This document shows, piece after piece, positions 32,541-41,919 of a stretch of 64,000 bases of DNA. Below the pieces are notes generated by a model. It was not told the origin of the DNA. It worked only from the letters and a program-made list of their open reading frames with translations, and did not search any database. The DNA is from Bacillus massiliigorillae. GTDB taxonomy: Bacteria; Bacillota; Bacilli; Bacillales; DSM-1321. The stretch lies in assembly GCF_000380245.2 (NCBI RefSeq), contig NZ_HG428745.1:7374-71373 (forward strand). The letters are read 5' to 3'. The first letter of the stretch is position 1, and every line of letters starts with the position of its first letter. A program made the translations under genes and the position numbers.

Positions 32541-33914
32541 TTAAGCTTCTACTTGTGCAAGAACTTGTTTAAAGATGCTAACTACTTGATCAACTTCTTC
32601 ATAACTAATTTTTAATGAAGGCTCAATACGGATTGTTTTTGAATTAATTAGTGTACCTGCAACAAGAACACCGTTATCAAACATACCTTTAGATACTTCA
32701 TAGCCAATTTCATCTTTGTGGAATTCGATACCAATCATTAGACCTTGACCACGAATTTCTAATACTTTATCTTCAAAACCAACTGAAGCTTTTCTTAATT
32801 CATTTAAGAAATATTCGCCAACTTCTGCTGATCTTTCAGGTAATTTTTCTTCTAATAATACTGAGATTGTTGCTAGTGCCGCTGCACAACCAAGTGGATT
32901 TCCACCGAAAGTTGTTGTATGCATGAAAGGATTTTCAAACCAGCTAGAGAATACTTTCTCATTAGCAACTACCGCACCGATTGGCATTACGCCACCACCA
33001 AATGCTTTTGCAAGACAGATAATATCAGGTACAACATCAAATAATTCTGCTGCGAACATTTTACCAGTACGGCCCATTCCTGTTTGAACTTCATCAAGAA
33101 TTAATAGAGCACCATACTCATCACAAAGAGCACGAACTTCTTTTAAGTAACCTGCTGGAGGAATAATGATTCCACCTTCTCCTTGGATTGGCTCAAGGAT
33201 AACTCCTGCAACATCTTCACCAACTAATGCGCATGCTTCGAATGTTTTTCTCATCATATCGATATCACCATATGCTACATGACGGAAACCAGGAATTAAC
33301 GGAAGGAATGGCTTACGGAACATACCTTTAGCTGTTCCAGAAAGAGATCCCAAGCTTTTTCCGTGGAATGCTTTAGTAGTTGAGATAAAAGTTGTACGAT
33401 CGCTGTACATTTTAGCTAGTTTCAAAGCTGCCTCAACACTTTCAGTACCACTATTTGTGAAGAATGCATATTTCAAGTCTCCTGGTGTAATTTCAGCAAG
33501 AACTTTTGCTAACATCGCACGAAGAGGATCTAATAAATCTTGTGTGTGTAAAGCTTGACGATTTAATTGGTCTTGAACAGCTTTCACAACTTTTGGATGA
33601 CGGTGTCCAACATTGTAAATACCAAATCCACCTAGACAGTCGATATATTCTTTACCTTGTAAATCTTTAATACAAGATCCACTATCAGACCATTCAACTG
33701 CAGCGAATTGTCCTCCACTAGTTACTGTTTTACGGTATTCTAAGAAACCTGGATTTACATTTTCTCTAAATCCATTAACTGTTTCTTTTGTAATCCATTC
33801 TGCTTCTTCAGCTGTAACCGTTTCTTTTTCAATTAAGCCTAAAACCTTATTTAAATAATCTTGAACGTTCTCATTGTTTTTTAATTGCTTTTCTGTTTGT
33901 AAATCGATACCCAT
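32541..33914 (-). CDS. patA: Putrescine aminotransferase (class III, PLP-dependent)
   Basis: The ATG at 33914 (MGIDLQTEKQ), with AGGAGTG upstream, is preferred over 33941; this gives 457 residues. The sequence is a close match in memory to E. coli YgjG/PatA: NPGFLEYRKTVTSGG, EYIDCLGGFGIYNVGHRHP, LHTQDLLDPLRAMLAK and ILDEVQTGMGRTGKMFA are shared. The PLP lysine is in CLAKAFGGGV. It transfers the amino group of putrescine, giving 4-aminobutanal. Only this one class III enzyme is in the cluster, so GABA transamination may use it too or a gabT gene elsewhere. Confidence 0.9.
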   Translation of the reverse strand: MGIDLQTEKQLKNNENVQDYLNKVLGLIEKETVTAEEAEWITKETVNGFRENVNPGFLEYRKTVTSGGQFAAVEWSDSGSCIKDLQGKEYIDCLGGFGIYNVGHRHPKVVKAVQDQLNRQALHTQDLLDPLRAMLAKVLAEITPGDLKYAFFTNSGTESVEAALKLAKMYSDRTTFISTTKAFHGKSLGSLSGTAKGMFRKPFLPLIPGFRHVAYGDIDMMRKTFEACALVGEDVAGVILEPIQGEGGIIIPPAGYLKEVRALCDEYGALLILDEVQTGMGRTGKMFAAELFDVVPDIICLAKAFGGGVMPIGAVVANEKVFSSWFENPFMHTTTFGGNPLGCAAALATISVLLEEKLPERSAEVGEYFLNELRKASVGFEDKVLEIRGQGLMIGIEFHKDEIGYEVSKGMFDNGVLVAGTLINSKTIRIEPSLKISYEEVDQVVSIFKQVLAQVEA

Positions 33915-33964
33915 TTGTCCCACTCCTAGTCGTTTTTTCATTTTATATTATTTAGAGAAATAAC

Positions 33965-35431
33965 TTATTGTAAGTTAATATTAATTTGTTTTACTTCTTG
34001 GAATTCATCTAAACCGAATGTTCCTAAGTTACGGCCTACACCTGATTGCTTATAACCGCCCCAAGGTGCTTCATTGAAAGTTGGACCGAACGTATTAATC
34101 CAAGTGATACCTGCTTTCATTTTACGGATGACACGCATTGCTCTTGCACCGTCAGTTGTAAATACACCAGCTGCAAGACCGTATACTGTACCGTTAGCTA
34201 AAGCGATTGCTTCTTCTTCTGTGCTGAACTTTTGAATCACAACAACTGGTCCGAAGATTTCTTCTTGTACGATACGCATATCTGGCGTTACATTTGTGAA
34301 TACAGTTGGCTCAACGAAATAACCGTTTTCTAAACCATCCGTTTTAATACGGTTTCCACCATATGCTAAAGTTGCGCCTTCTTCTTTACCAATTTCGATA
34401 TAACCAAGTACTTTTTCCAAATGCTGCTGACTTACTAAAGGACCCATTTCCACGCCTTCAACATTTCCTGGACCTACTTTAATTTTCTTCGCACCTTCTA
34501 CGAATGCTTCTACATATTGATCATAGATTGTGTCTTGTACAAGAATACGTGAACCCGCTGAACATACTTGACCTGTACCGTAGAAAATACCGCCTAAACC
34601 ATATTCCACAACTGTATCTAAGTCTGTATCTTCAAAAATAATGTTTGGTGATTTTCCACCTAACTCTAGAGACACTTTCTTAATTGTGTCTGCAGCTGTT
34701 TTCATAATGTGCTTTCCTGTTTTTGTTCCACCAGTGAAAGAAATTAAATCAACATCTGCATGCTCTACAATGGCATTTCCAACTTCTGCACCTGTTCCAG
34801 TTACCATGTTGACAACACCTGCAGGTACACCTACTTCTTCAATGATTTCAATTAATTTTTGTGGTGTTACAGGAGTTACTTCTGATGGCTTGAATACGAT
34901 TGTATTACCAGCTGCTAATGCAGGCGCGATTTTCCATACACTCATTAATAATGGGAAGTTCCAAGGAACGATTAATCCACATACACCAACTGGCTCGCGA
35001 ACAACCATTGCTTGAATATCCGTAGATACATGATATGTTTGACCATCTGGCGCTTTAATTAAGCCTGCATAATAACGGAAGCAAGCAGCCGCATCGCTTA
35101 CATCTGCGCTAGATTCTCCCGCAGCTTTACCATTATCCATTGTTTCTAATACTGCTAATTCTTCTGCATATTCTTCGATTTTGTCAGCGATTTTTAAAAG
35201 ATACTCAGATCTTTCTTGTGCTGAAATATCTGACCATACGCCTGCATCGAATGCTTGGCGTGCTGCAGCAATTGCATCCTTCGCATCGGCAACAGTACCT
35301 TGTGGAAGCTGTGCAAATACTTCTCCATTTGCAGGATTGATAACCGGAATAGTTGGTCTACCTTCTGCCGCTTTCCACTCACCGTTAATATACATTTTTA
35401 AATCGATTGCTGTAGTTGTAGAATTACTCAT
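33965..35431 (-). CDS. Aldehyde dehydrogenase, probably 4-aminobutyraldehyde dehydrogenase
   Basis: The 488-residue enzyme has catalytic Cys in GTGQVCSAGSRILV and Glu in VSLELGGKSPNIIF. The carboxy end KAGITWINTFGPTFNEAPWGGYKQSG belongs to the DhaS/betaine-aldehyde/aminoaldehyde dehydrogenase branch. It should turn 4-aminobutanal, the product of the next gene, into GABA using NAD. It is the first gene of the operon driven by the sigma-54 promoter at 35594-35609 and starts after GGAGGA. Other aldehydes are possible substrates. Confidence 0.85.
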   Translation of the reverse strand: MSNSTTTAIDLKMYINGEWKAAEGRPTIPVINPANGEVFAQLPQGTVADAKDAIAAARQAFDAGVWSDISAQERSEYLLKIADKIEEYAEELAVLETMDNGKAAGESSADVSDAAACFRYYAGLIKAPDGQTYHVSTDIQAMVVREPVGVCGLIVPWNFPLLMSVWKIAPALAAGNTIVFKPSEVTPVTPQKLIEIIEEVGVPAGVVNMVTGTGAEVGNAIVEHADVDLISFTGGTKTGKHIMKTAADTIKKVSLELGGKSPNIIFEDTDLDTVVEYGLGGIFYGTGQVCSAGSRILVQDTIYDQYVEAFVEGAKKIKVGPGNVEGVEMGPLVSQQHLEKVLGYIEIGKEEGATLAYGGNRIKTDGLENGYFVEPTVFTNVTPDMRIVQEEIFGPVVVIQKFSTEEEAIALANGTVYGLAAGVFTTDGARAMRVIRKMKAGITWINTFGPTFNEAPWGGYKQSGVGRNLGTFGLDEFQEVKQININLQ

Positions 35432-35593
35432 ATTATAAAATCCTCCTCAATATTTATTTGGATTTATCAACAGTCTGTTCTTCCGTTCTTCTAGAACTTC
35501 GAAGAATAACCTTGTATATAAATAGTTATAAAAACTACTTAAATCAAAGATTAGCTGTTTAGCTAAATGTTTACCGCTTTCATAATTCTATAT

Positions 35594-35609
35594 TGCAAGT
35601 CTCGTGCCA
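35594..35609 (-). promoter_or_regulatory. Sigma-54 (SigL) promoter of the aldDH-patA-gabD operon
   Basis: On the minus strand the sequence TGGCACGAGACTTGCA is an exact TGGCAC-N5-TTGCA -24/-12 element, about 163 bp before the first start codon. A sigma-54 activator gene lies immediately upstream. Confidence 0.92.
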
Positions 35610-35670
35610 AATTAAAAAAGCCTATAATTATAGGCTTTCTTTCTGTAAGTTTTTATTTTTTATTCCTTAC

Positions 35671-35697
35671 TGAATAAAATTATTCACTTTTGCATAA
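35671..35697 (-). promoter_or_regulatory. Candidate enhancer (UAS) for the sigma-54 activator, site 1
   Basis: On the minus strand it reads TTATGCA-N4-TGAATA followed by an inverted ATTCA. The same TTATGCA-N4-TGAATA string is found upstream of the other sigma-54 promoter (39709-39726). It lies about 70 bp upstream of the -24 box. Confidence 0.5.
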
Positions 35698-35810
35698 AGC
35701 GAATCTTTAATCATATTCTTACCGATGCATAATTTCCCATCTACTCCTCTACGTGTTTTCACTGCCATGTTGAAGAAGAAGTCTTAGCACCCATTTGAAT
35801 GGAATAAAAC

Positions 35811-35840
35811 AAAAAAGACTGTTCATAAAAACAGTCTTTA
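35811..35840 (-). terminator. Terminator of the sigma-54 activator gene
   Basis: AAAGACTGTT and AACAGTCTTT arms with a short loop are followed on the minus strand by TTTTTTGTTTT. The rest of 35432-35810 carries the sigma-54 promoter, the enhancer-like motif and a small dyad (35617-35638). Confidence 0.75.
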
Positions 35841-35848
35841 AACGAATC

Positions 35849-37972
35849 TCAAATCTTTAATTGTTGCTCTGACACAATTTTTTGATACTTACGACTAACA
35901 GAGGACTGACTGATACCTAAAGCTTTGGCAGCCTTTGTAGTTGTCTTAAATTGCTTCATCGCTAACACTATTAGTTGTTCTTCTACTTGATCAAGAGCTT
36001 CTTGGAGAGGTACAACTCTAGTAATAACAGGCTTAGATTTATTAAAGTCATATCCTAATGAAAGGAATTGACTCACAAACTCAGCATCTATCGATTGATC
36101 TTCCGCTGATACCACTAATCTTTCGATAATATTTTGTAACTCTCGTACATTACCCGGCCAAGAATAAAACTCTAATACATTAACAGCATCGGGAGTTAAA
36201 TGGAAGTTTTTATCGTATTTTTCATTAAGTTGCTGTAAAAAGTGGAAGGCAAGTACCGCGATATCTTCCGTTCTTTCTCTTAATGGCGGTACATAAAGAG
36301 GAATGACATTTAAACGATAATATAGATCTTCTCGGAACGTACCCTCTTCAACCATTTTTTCCAGACGCTTATTTGTCGCTGCGATTATTTGCACATTTAC
36401 TTTAATTGGAACTGTACTACCAACCGGAATAACTTCCTGTTCTTGTAACACCCTTAGCAACTTCACTTGTAACTGTAATGGCATCTCACCAATTTCATCT
36501 AAAAACAAAATACCTTCATCTGCTTGTTTAAAGTATCCATCCTTGCCGTTCTTATCTGCACCTGTGAAAGAACCACTAGCATAGCCAAACAATTCGCTTT
36601 CTAATAAGTTCTCAGGAATAGCTCCACAATTTAATTTAAGAAACTTCTTGGAGGATCTTTTTCCAAGCTGGTGAATAGCTTGAGCGATTACTTCTTTCCC
36701 TACGCCAGATTCACCATTGATTAGGACTGTAGAAGAAAAGTCAGATACCTTTCTTGCTTGGTTAATTAATTTGTACATTTTATCACTGCGATAAACTAGC
36801 TTTTTAACAAAACGATCCTCGTTCTTAAAATCATCTAATTCTTTTTTATACTGTTCGGAAATCTTTTTCATTTCCATCAGTTCTGTTTTAAGACGAGTTG
36901 CTTCTGTGATATCTCTTGACGCAATGATAATTCGATCCAATTCGTTCTTCTCATTGAAAACTGGATTACCAACAGACAGAATTTTATTACCTGAATTTGT
37001 TTCTTGAACAATAGATACTTTTTTCTTCTTTTCCATTACTAATCTAGTAACAGATGGAGTAAAGATACCTTTTTCTTCTAATTCAATAATATTCTTCCCC
37101 ACTAAATTCTTTAAATCCGTTTGCCAAAAACTTGCGATAATATTATCACTATATCTCATCAATTCGCCTTTATGATTAACTACAAGAATCTCATCATAAA
37201 TACTTGAAAGAATGGCATTAAGATCTTTATTTAAATTATTAATATGTTCAATTTCCATAGCCATCTGCTCTACCATTGGTAAATCCTGAATTACAATTGC
37301 TATTCCTTTCACTTTCTTATCTGTATTAAAGATTGGACTATAATCTACAATAATTCCTATTTCACCTTTAACTTGAATTTCATTTAAAATGCTTTTTCCA
37401 GTAGTGAAAACCTTTTTAATATGTTCTGAAGAAAAAAACTCATCAGCACTATGTTGCAGAACTTTCTCCGACGTAGACCGAACCATCTTCAATCCAGAAT
37501 CATTACAATTTATTATTTTATGCTCTTTATTAACAACAAAAATCCCCATAGGAATAGACTTTAAAATATTTCTCAATAAATCTACACTTTCATTTTCCTG
37601 TTTAAATAATTCCGCTATTAGCTCTTCCCTACGAATATAGCCTATCATTTGATTACTTTCTTTAATAATTGCTATAGGCTCCCCAATTATTTGAAACAAT
37701 GTAGATAATGAAAGTGGCTGTTCTTGATTAAGCTGACCTAAACTTTCAATACTATTTGCATGTTCAAGGAGCATACTTCCATTTACATTCTTCAAGCTTT
37801 TTCGATCATATATCAAATTACCCACATGAACATAAGAAACTATTTCATTTGATTCCGTCAGAAAGATATAAGGTTCTTTCATAATCGTTAAATCAATATG
37901 ATTAATACTTTCTAACCCCTCTTGATGAATGGAGATAATCGGCCTGATTTTTTCCTGAGCAATCGAAAACAT
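35849..37972 (-). CDS. Sigma-54-dependent activator (CBS-PAS-PAS-AAA+-HTH) of putrescine/GABA genes
   Basis: The ATG at 37972 follows AAAGGGGATGG and replaces a longer frame from 38062; this gives 707 residues. Domains in order: a CBS-like pair (about 1-120), two PAS domains (about 130-235 and 250-360), an AAA+ domain with Walker A GESGVGKE (about 420-427) and the sigma-54 contact loop GSFTGA (467-472, Ala-to-Ser variant of GAFTGA), and a C-terminal Fis-type helix-turn-helix (TTKAAKALGISQSSVSRKYQ). It lies between the permease gene and the catabolic operon, each with an exact sigma-54 promoter, so it is their likely activator. It resembles RocR-type and GabR-type activators of Bacillus. Confidence 0.92.
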   Translation of the reverse strand: MFSIAQEKIRPIISIHQEGLESINHIDLTIMKEPYIFLTESNEIVSYVHVGNLIYDRKSLKNVNGSMLLEHANSIESLGQLNQEQPLSLSTLFQIIGEPIAIIKESNQMIGYIRREELIAELFKQENESVDLLRNILKSIPMGIFVVNKEHKIINCNDSGLKMVRSTSEKVLQHSADEFFSSEHIKKVFTTGKSILNEIQVKGEIGIIVDYSPIFNTDKKVKGIAIVIQDLPMVEQMAMEIEHINNLNKDLNAILSSIYDEILVVNHKGELMRYSDNIIASFWQTDLKNLVGKNIIELEEKGIFTPSVTRLVMEKKKKVSIVQETNSGNKILSVGNPVFNEKNELDRIIIASRDITEATRLKTELMEMKKISEQYKKELDDFKNEDRFVKKLVYRSDKMYKLINQARKVSDFSSTVLINGESGVGKEVIAQAIHQLGKRSSKKFLKLNCGAIPENLLESELFGYASGSFTGADKNGKDGYFKQADEGILFLDEIGEMPLQLQVKLLRVLQEQEVIPVGSTVPIKVNVQIIAATNKRLEKMVEEGTFREDLYYRLNVIPLYVPPLRERTEDIAVLAFHFLQQLNEKYDKNFHLTPDAVNVLEFYSWPGNVRELQNIIERLVVSAEDQSIDAEFVSQFLSLGYDFNKSKPVITRVVPLQEALDQVEEQLIVLAMKQFKTTTKAAKALGISQSSVSRKYQKIVSEQQLKI

Positions 37973-38073
37973 ATTACCATCCCCTTTAGCTACTAACTGT
38001 GAATACTCTATTCTATACACAATTTCAAAAAAATTCAAAATTAAGTGTATTTTTGTATACACTATATTAACGT

Positions 38074-38108
38074 AAAAAAGCGACTGTCTTATACAACAGC
38101 CGCTTTTT
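38074..38108 (-). terminator. Terminator of the permease gene
   Basis: AAAAAGCGACTGT and ACAGCCGCTTTTT arms form the stem, lying about 75 bp after the permease stop codon. Confidence 0.75.
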
Positions 38109-38181
38109 CTTCATAATAGTTATTTCCAATATTTAAAACGCTTTCATGCCTATCTAGCAAAAACACTTGAATAGTAATCTA

Positions 38182-39528
38182 TTACATTTGAATTTCTTCC
38201 TCTTCATATTTTGGAGGAGCTACACGGAAAGCTTTGGTTAAATACATCAAATATAATATACCTACTGTCAGCCAAGAAACACCCATTATTAAGGAACTAG
38301 CTTCTACATTAGCCCATAACAGACCAATCATAACCGTTCCGCATAAAGGAAAGATTAAGTAATTGATGATTCCTTTTATAGATTTATATTGTTTTTTACG
38401 AATAATAAAATAATTAATTACAGATAGATTTACAAAAGTGAATGCCATTAAAGCACCGAAGTTAATCAATGAAGTCGCTGTTGTTAAGTTGAAGAAAATA
38501 GCTGAAAGTGAAATAATCCCTACAAGAATAGCGTTTAAAGCTGGTGTCTTCCATTTTGGATGAACATAAGCAAACCATTTCTTAGGAAAAACACGATCTC
38601 GTCCCATAACATATAATAAACGTGATACACTTGCGTGTGCAGCTAATCCAGAAGCGAATGTTGGTATAAACGTTAATACAAGAATTACAGATTGAAACAT
38701 TTTCCCACCTATATATAAAGCAATTTCTGGAAGCGCTTCATCAGGGTGTTTAAATCTAGAAATGTCTGGAAAATATGATTGTATAAAATAGGAAGTTACA
38801 ATAAAGATAACTCCTCCCCATAAAGCTGTTAAAAATATAGCTTTAGGAATAGTCTTCTTTGCATCCTGCGTTTCTTCCGATAAAGTAGTTACAGCATCGA
38901 ATCCCAGGAAAGAGAAGCAAACTAATGAAGCACCTGTTATTAACGTTGACATATTAATTCCTTCATTGATAAGTGGCTGTATGGAAAAAACTTCTCCTGT
39001 TCCTTCACCGTTCATCAAACCTTTAATTACTAGAACGATAAAAACTAACATTATAGCAACTTGAATAAATACAAAGAATGCATTAAAGTTTGCGAGGATA
39101 TTTACACTGGTTAAATTCAGAAAGGTAACAAGCCCTACGAAAACTACAACCCAAATCCAAGAGGGAACATTAGGAAATAGTGCGGTAAAATAAATTCTAC
39201 ATAATAATGCATTTACCATTGGAAGAAATAAATAATCTAATAAAGAAGCCCAACCTACAAGAAAGCCAAGGTGACCATTTATTGCTTTACGAGTATACGT
39301 ATAAGCAGATCCTGCTTCTGGAAAGACTTTTACTAGCTTTCCATAACTTGCTGCTGTGAATAGAATTCCTACGAGTGCAATGATATAGGCAGTAGGAACA
39401 TGTCCATCTGTTTCTCCCGAGATAATTCCGAACGTATCGAAAACGACCATCGGTGTCATATAAGCTAAACCCATCATAACAATTTGCCATAATTTAAGAG
39501 TTTTGTTTAATTGTACTTGATCTTGCAT
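38182..39528 (-). CDS. APC-family amino acid/polyamine permease (PuuP-like)
   Basis: This 448-residue transporter has twelve predicted membrane segments. GLAYMTPMVVFDTFGIISGETDGHVPTAY in the first part and FSFLGFDAVTTLSEETQDAKKTIPKAI in the sixth-segment region are typical of APC permeases of the YhdG/PuuP group. With its own sigma-54 promoter at 39609 and the downstream putrescine aminotransferase pathway, putrescine uptake at the plasma membrane is the best inference; another amine or amino acid cannot be excluded. The ATG follows AGGGGGATTAGAT. Confidence 0.88.
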   Translation of the reverse strand: MQDQVQLNKTLKLWQIVMMGLAYMTPMVVFDTFGIISGETDGHVPTAYIIALVGILFTAASYGKLVKVFPEAGSAYTYTRKAINGHLGFLVGWASLLDYLFLPMVNALLCRIYFTALFPNVPSWIWVVVFVGLVTFLNLTSVNILANFNAFFVFIQVAIMLVFIVLVIKGLMNGEGTGEVFSIQPLINEGINMSTLITGASLVCFSFLGFDAVTTLSEETQDAKKTIPKAIFLTALWGGVIFIVTSYFIQSYFPDISRFKHPDEALPEIALYIGGKMFQSVILVLTFIPTFASGLAAHASVSRLLYVMGRDRVFPKKWFAYVHPKWKTPALNAILVGIISLSAIFFNLTTATSLINFGALMAFTFVNLSVINYFIIRKKQYKSIKGIINYLIFPLCGTVMIGLLWANVEASSLIMGVSWLTVGILYLMYLTKAFRVAPPKYEEEEIQM

Positions 39529-39608
39529 ATCTAATCCCCCTCATTTAAAAAAATAACTATCAAATCCCCTAACACTTCTATATTTTTCAGAACATTCATA
39601 ATTCATTT

Positions 39609-39624
39609 TGCAATTTTTGTGCCA
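39609..39624 (-). promoter_or_regulatory. Sigma-54 (SigL) promoter of the permease gene
   Basis: The minus strand reads TGGCACAAAAATTGCA, again an exact TGGCAC-N5-TTGCA element, about 80 bp before the permease start codon. Confidence 0.92.
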
Positions 39625-39694
39625 AACTTGATTTTTCTTCAAAAATAGCGAAAAAACGGCAATAATCGGGAAATTAACTTCGACACTCATTTTT

Positions 39695-39726
39695 GAACAA
39701 ACCTTATTCTATTCAAAACTGCATAA
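39695..39726 (-). promoter_or_regulatory. Candidate enhancer (UAS) for the sigma-54 activator, site 2
   Basis: The minus strand has TTATGCA-N4-TGAATA, then a TTGTTCAAAA half, matching site 1 at 35671-35697. It lies about 87 bp upstream of the -24 box. Confidence 0.5.
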
Positions 39727-40036
39727 TGTATGTCGTTTTTCATAACTTCACCAACTTTATGATTAGGGAAATATAAAGGGGTATTATTTCGAAATAAAAA
39801 TCATTCAAATTCAACTATTAGCTCCTTCTTTTGTCTATAATGATTAATATGTCTAAAATTCAAGTGCTTTAGGAGAGGATTCGATCTATATAGAGGATTG
39901 TAAATCAAGGTCTTTCTACTCACTAACGTATAAAGTTACGAAAGAGAGTATAAGAAATACTTAAAAAATGAAACTTCACGTCAACTTCAGACGTAAATAC
40001 AACAAGTATTCTGTATAAAATAGGGGTGAAAGGAAA
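39727..40036. other. Intergenic region before the AI-2E family gene
   Basis: No gene or strong terminator is visible. It must carry the promoter of the downstream plus-strand gene; a small ACGTC/GACGT dyad lies near 39977-39993. Confidence 0.4.
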
Positions 40037-41134
40037 TTGTCAAAAGATAAATTTAAGAGTTGGACGATCCAAATTCTTATCATATTAACAATCGTTTTTT
40101 TATGTACTCAGCTGTCCTTTTTACTAAAGCCAGTTGGAGTTTTCTTTTCTACATTATTCATGCCGTTACTAATTTCAGGATTTCTATTCTTTATCTTTAA
40201 TCCTGTAGTAAAGCTGTTTCAAAAAAAATTAAAACTCAACCGAAGTTTATCTATATTGCTTTTGTACGTGATTATTTTTGCAGCAATCGGGTTTAGCATT
40301 GCAAATATCGTACCGATTATCACAAAACAAATTACATCTTTTGTAAATGACTTACCTACATATGCTAAACAAATGGAAGTATTCATAGACAAAATGTCTC
40401 ATTCAGCGGAATTAAAAAATTTCCTTGCTAATGACTATGTTCCATTAGAAACCCTTCAAGGTAAGCTAACTGATTTCTTAAATACTTTACCAAACAAAAT
40501 TACGAATAGTGCTATTGGCTTTTTTGGATTTATTACTAGTGCGACAATCACAATAGTAACTGTACCAATTTTACTATTTTACATGTTTAAAGATGGACAT
40601 AAACTACCTGGTGCTCTTTCTAAATTCATCCCGATTAACTATCGATCAGAAGGATTAGTAATCATTAAAGATGTAGGAAATACATTATCAGCATATATTA
40701 ATGGTCAAGTAACAGTAGCATGTTTCGTTGGGTTTCTTTCACTCATTGGATATTGGATTGTTGATGTACCCTATGCATTATTGATGGCGTTAATAGTCGC
40801 TGTAACAAATATTATTCCTTATGTTGGACCAATTCTTGGAGGAGCACCGGCTGTAATCATTGCTCTATTTGATTCACCAGTTCAGGCTCTTCTGGTAGTC
40901 GTGGTTATTGTAATTGCTCAACAACTTGAAGGGAACTTATTATCACCGCTTATACTTGGAAAAAGCTTAGATATTCATCCAGCAACAGTTATTATTTTGC
41001 TCCTTGTAGCCGGAAATATCGCAGGTGTTCTTGGCATGGTATTAGCCGTTCCAACCTATGCTGTTTCGAAAACTATCGTTGTTAGTATTATAAAGTTCCT
41101 CAACGCTCGAAAACGATTCAAAGCGGAAACATAA
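40037..41134 (+). CDS. AI-2E/PerM-family transporter (YdbI/YueF-like)
   Basis: The frame starts with TTG at 40037 after GGGGTGAAAGG; the product has 365 residues. Eight or so membrane segments and a central loop of about 90 residues (VPIITKQITSFVNDLPTYAKQ) are typical. The family signature NIIPYVGPILGGAPAVIIAL and the C-terminal LSPLILGKSLDIHPATVIILLLVAG are present. Members of this family have been linked to AI-2 export or Na+(Li+)/H+ exchange; the substrate here is unknown. Single gene with its own terminator. Confidence 0.88.
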   Translation: MSKDKFKSWTIQILIILTIVFLCTQLSFLLKPVGVFFSTLFMPLLISGFLFFIFNPVVKLFQKKLKLNRSLSILLLYVIIFAAIGFSIANIVPIITKQITSFVNDLPTYAKQMEVFIDKMSHSAELKNFLANDYVPLETLQGKLTDFLNTLPNKITNSAIGFFGFITSATITIVTVPILLFYMFKDGHKLPGALSKFIPINYRSEGLVIIKDVGNTLSAYINGQVTVACFVGFLSLIGYWIVDVPYALLMALIVAVTNIIPYVGPILGGAPAVIIALFDSPVQALLVVVVIVIAQQLEGNLLSPLILGKSLDIHPATVIILLLVAGNIAGVLGMVLAVPTYAVSKTIVVSIIKFLNARKRFKAET

Positions 41135-41154
41135 AAAAGTAATTAGCAAAGTAG

Positions 41155-41198
41155 AAAGGCGTCCAAAAGTGACATTCAAACACTTTTGAGACGCCTTT
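41155..41198. terminator. Terminator, GGCTGTCC-like family
   Basis: AAAGGCGTCCAAAAGTG and CACTTTTGAGACGCCTTT arms; T-run on the plus strand. Confidence 0.85.
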
Positions 41199-41339
41199 TT
41201 ATTTTCAACCCTCCATTTAAAGGTACCCAAAATGCACTTTCTCATCATATAATCGTTCACCTAAACTATCTAACAATTGATAAATATGAAGAAATTCGTT
41301 ACTCTAATTAAAATTCACCTAAAAGGATGCGAAAAAGAG

Positions 41340-41840
41340 ATGGTAACAGAGCTCACAGTTAGAGATGCTACATTAGAAGATTTACCTACTATTGTTGCAA
41401 TATATAATTCAACCATTTCTTCACGAATGGTAACAGCAGATACTGAACCAGTGTCAGTACAAAGTAGGGAAAAATGGTTTCACGAACACTCACCTTCCCG
41501 TAGACCGCTTTGGATTGTTGAATATGAAGGAAAAGAATGCGGTTGGATTAGCTTTCAATCATTCTATGGAAGACCCGCTTACAACCGCACAGCTGAAATT
41601 AGTATATACATTCATGAAGATTTTCGAGGAAAAGGCTTAGGAAAAGCAATGCTACAAAAAGCCATCGATGCCTGCCCAGAATTGCAAATCAAAACAATAC
41701 TTGGCTTTATCTTTGCCCATAACGAACCAAGTCTTCGCCTATTCAAACATTTTGGTTTTGCTCAATGGGCACATCTACCAAAAGTAGCAGAGCTAGATGG
41801 AGTGGAAAGAGACCTTATTATTTTAGGGAAAAGAATATAA
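41340..41840 (+). CDS. GNAT N-acetyltransferase, phosphinothricin/YncA type
   Basis: The Met at 41340 (MVTELTVRDAT) is the likely start; an upstream ATG at 41277 would add 21 atypical residues. The 166-residue product has TVRDATLEDLPTIVAIYN and the acetyl-CoA loop HEDFRGKGLGKAML, then FAHNEPSLRLFKHFGF. These belong to the MddA/PAT (YncA) subfamily, which acetylates methionine sulfoximine, phosphinothricin or similar amino acids. The natural substrate is unknown. A lone left arm of the GGCTGTCC dyad (GGGCTATTCGAAAAGTGATT) follows the stop codon. Confidence 0.85.
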   Translation: MVTELTVRDATLEDLPTIVAIYNSTISSRMVTADTEPVSVQSREKWFHEHSPSRRPLWIVEYEGKECGWISFQSFYGRPAYNRTAEISIYIHEDFRGKGLGKAMLQKAIDACPELQIKTILGFIFAHNEPSLRLFKHFGFAQWAHLPKVAELDGVERDLIILGKRI

Positions 41841-41879
41841 GGGCTATTCGAAAAGTGATTGAACATAATCCATATAACA

Positions 41880-41907
41880 AAAAACGACTATGTCTCATAG
41901 TCGTTTT
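41880..41907. terminator. Bidirectional terminator
   Basis: AAAACGACTATG / CATAGTCGTTTT stem between the convergent GNAT and signal peptidase genes. Confidence 0.85.
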
Positions 41908-41919
41908 GCTCATTATTAT

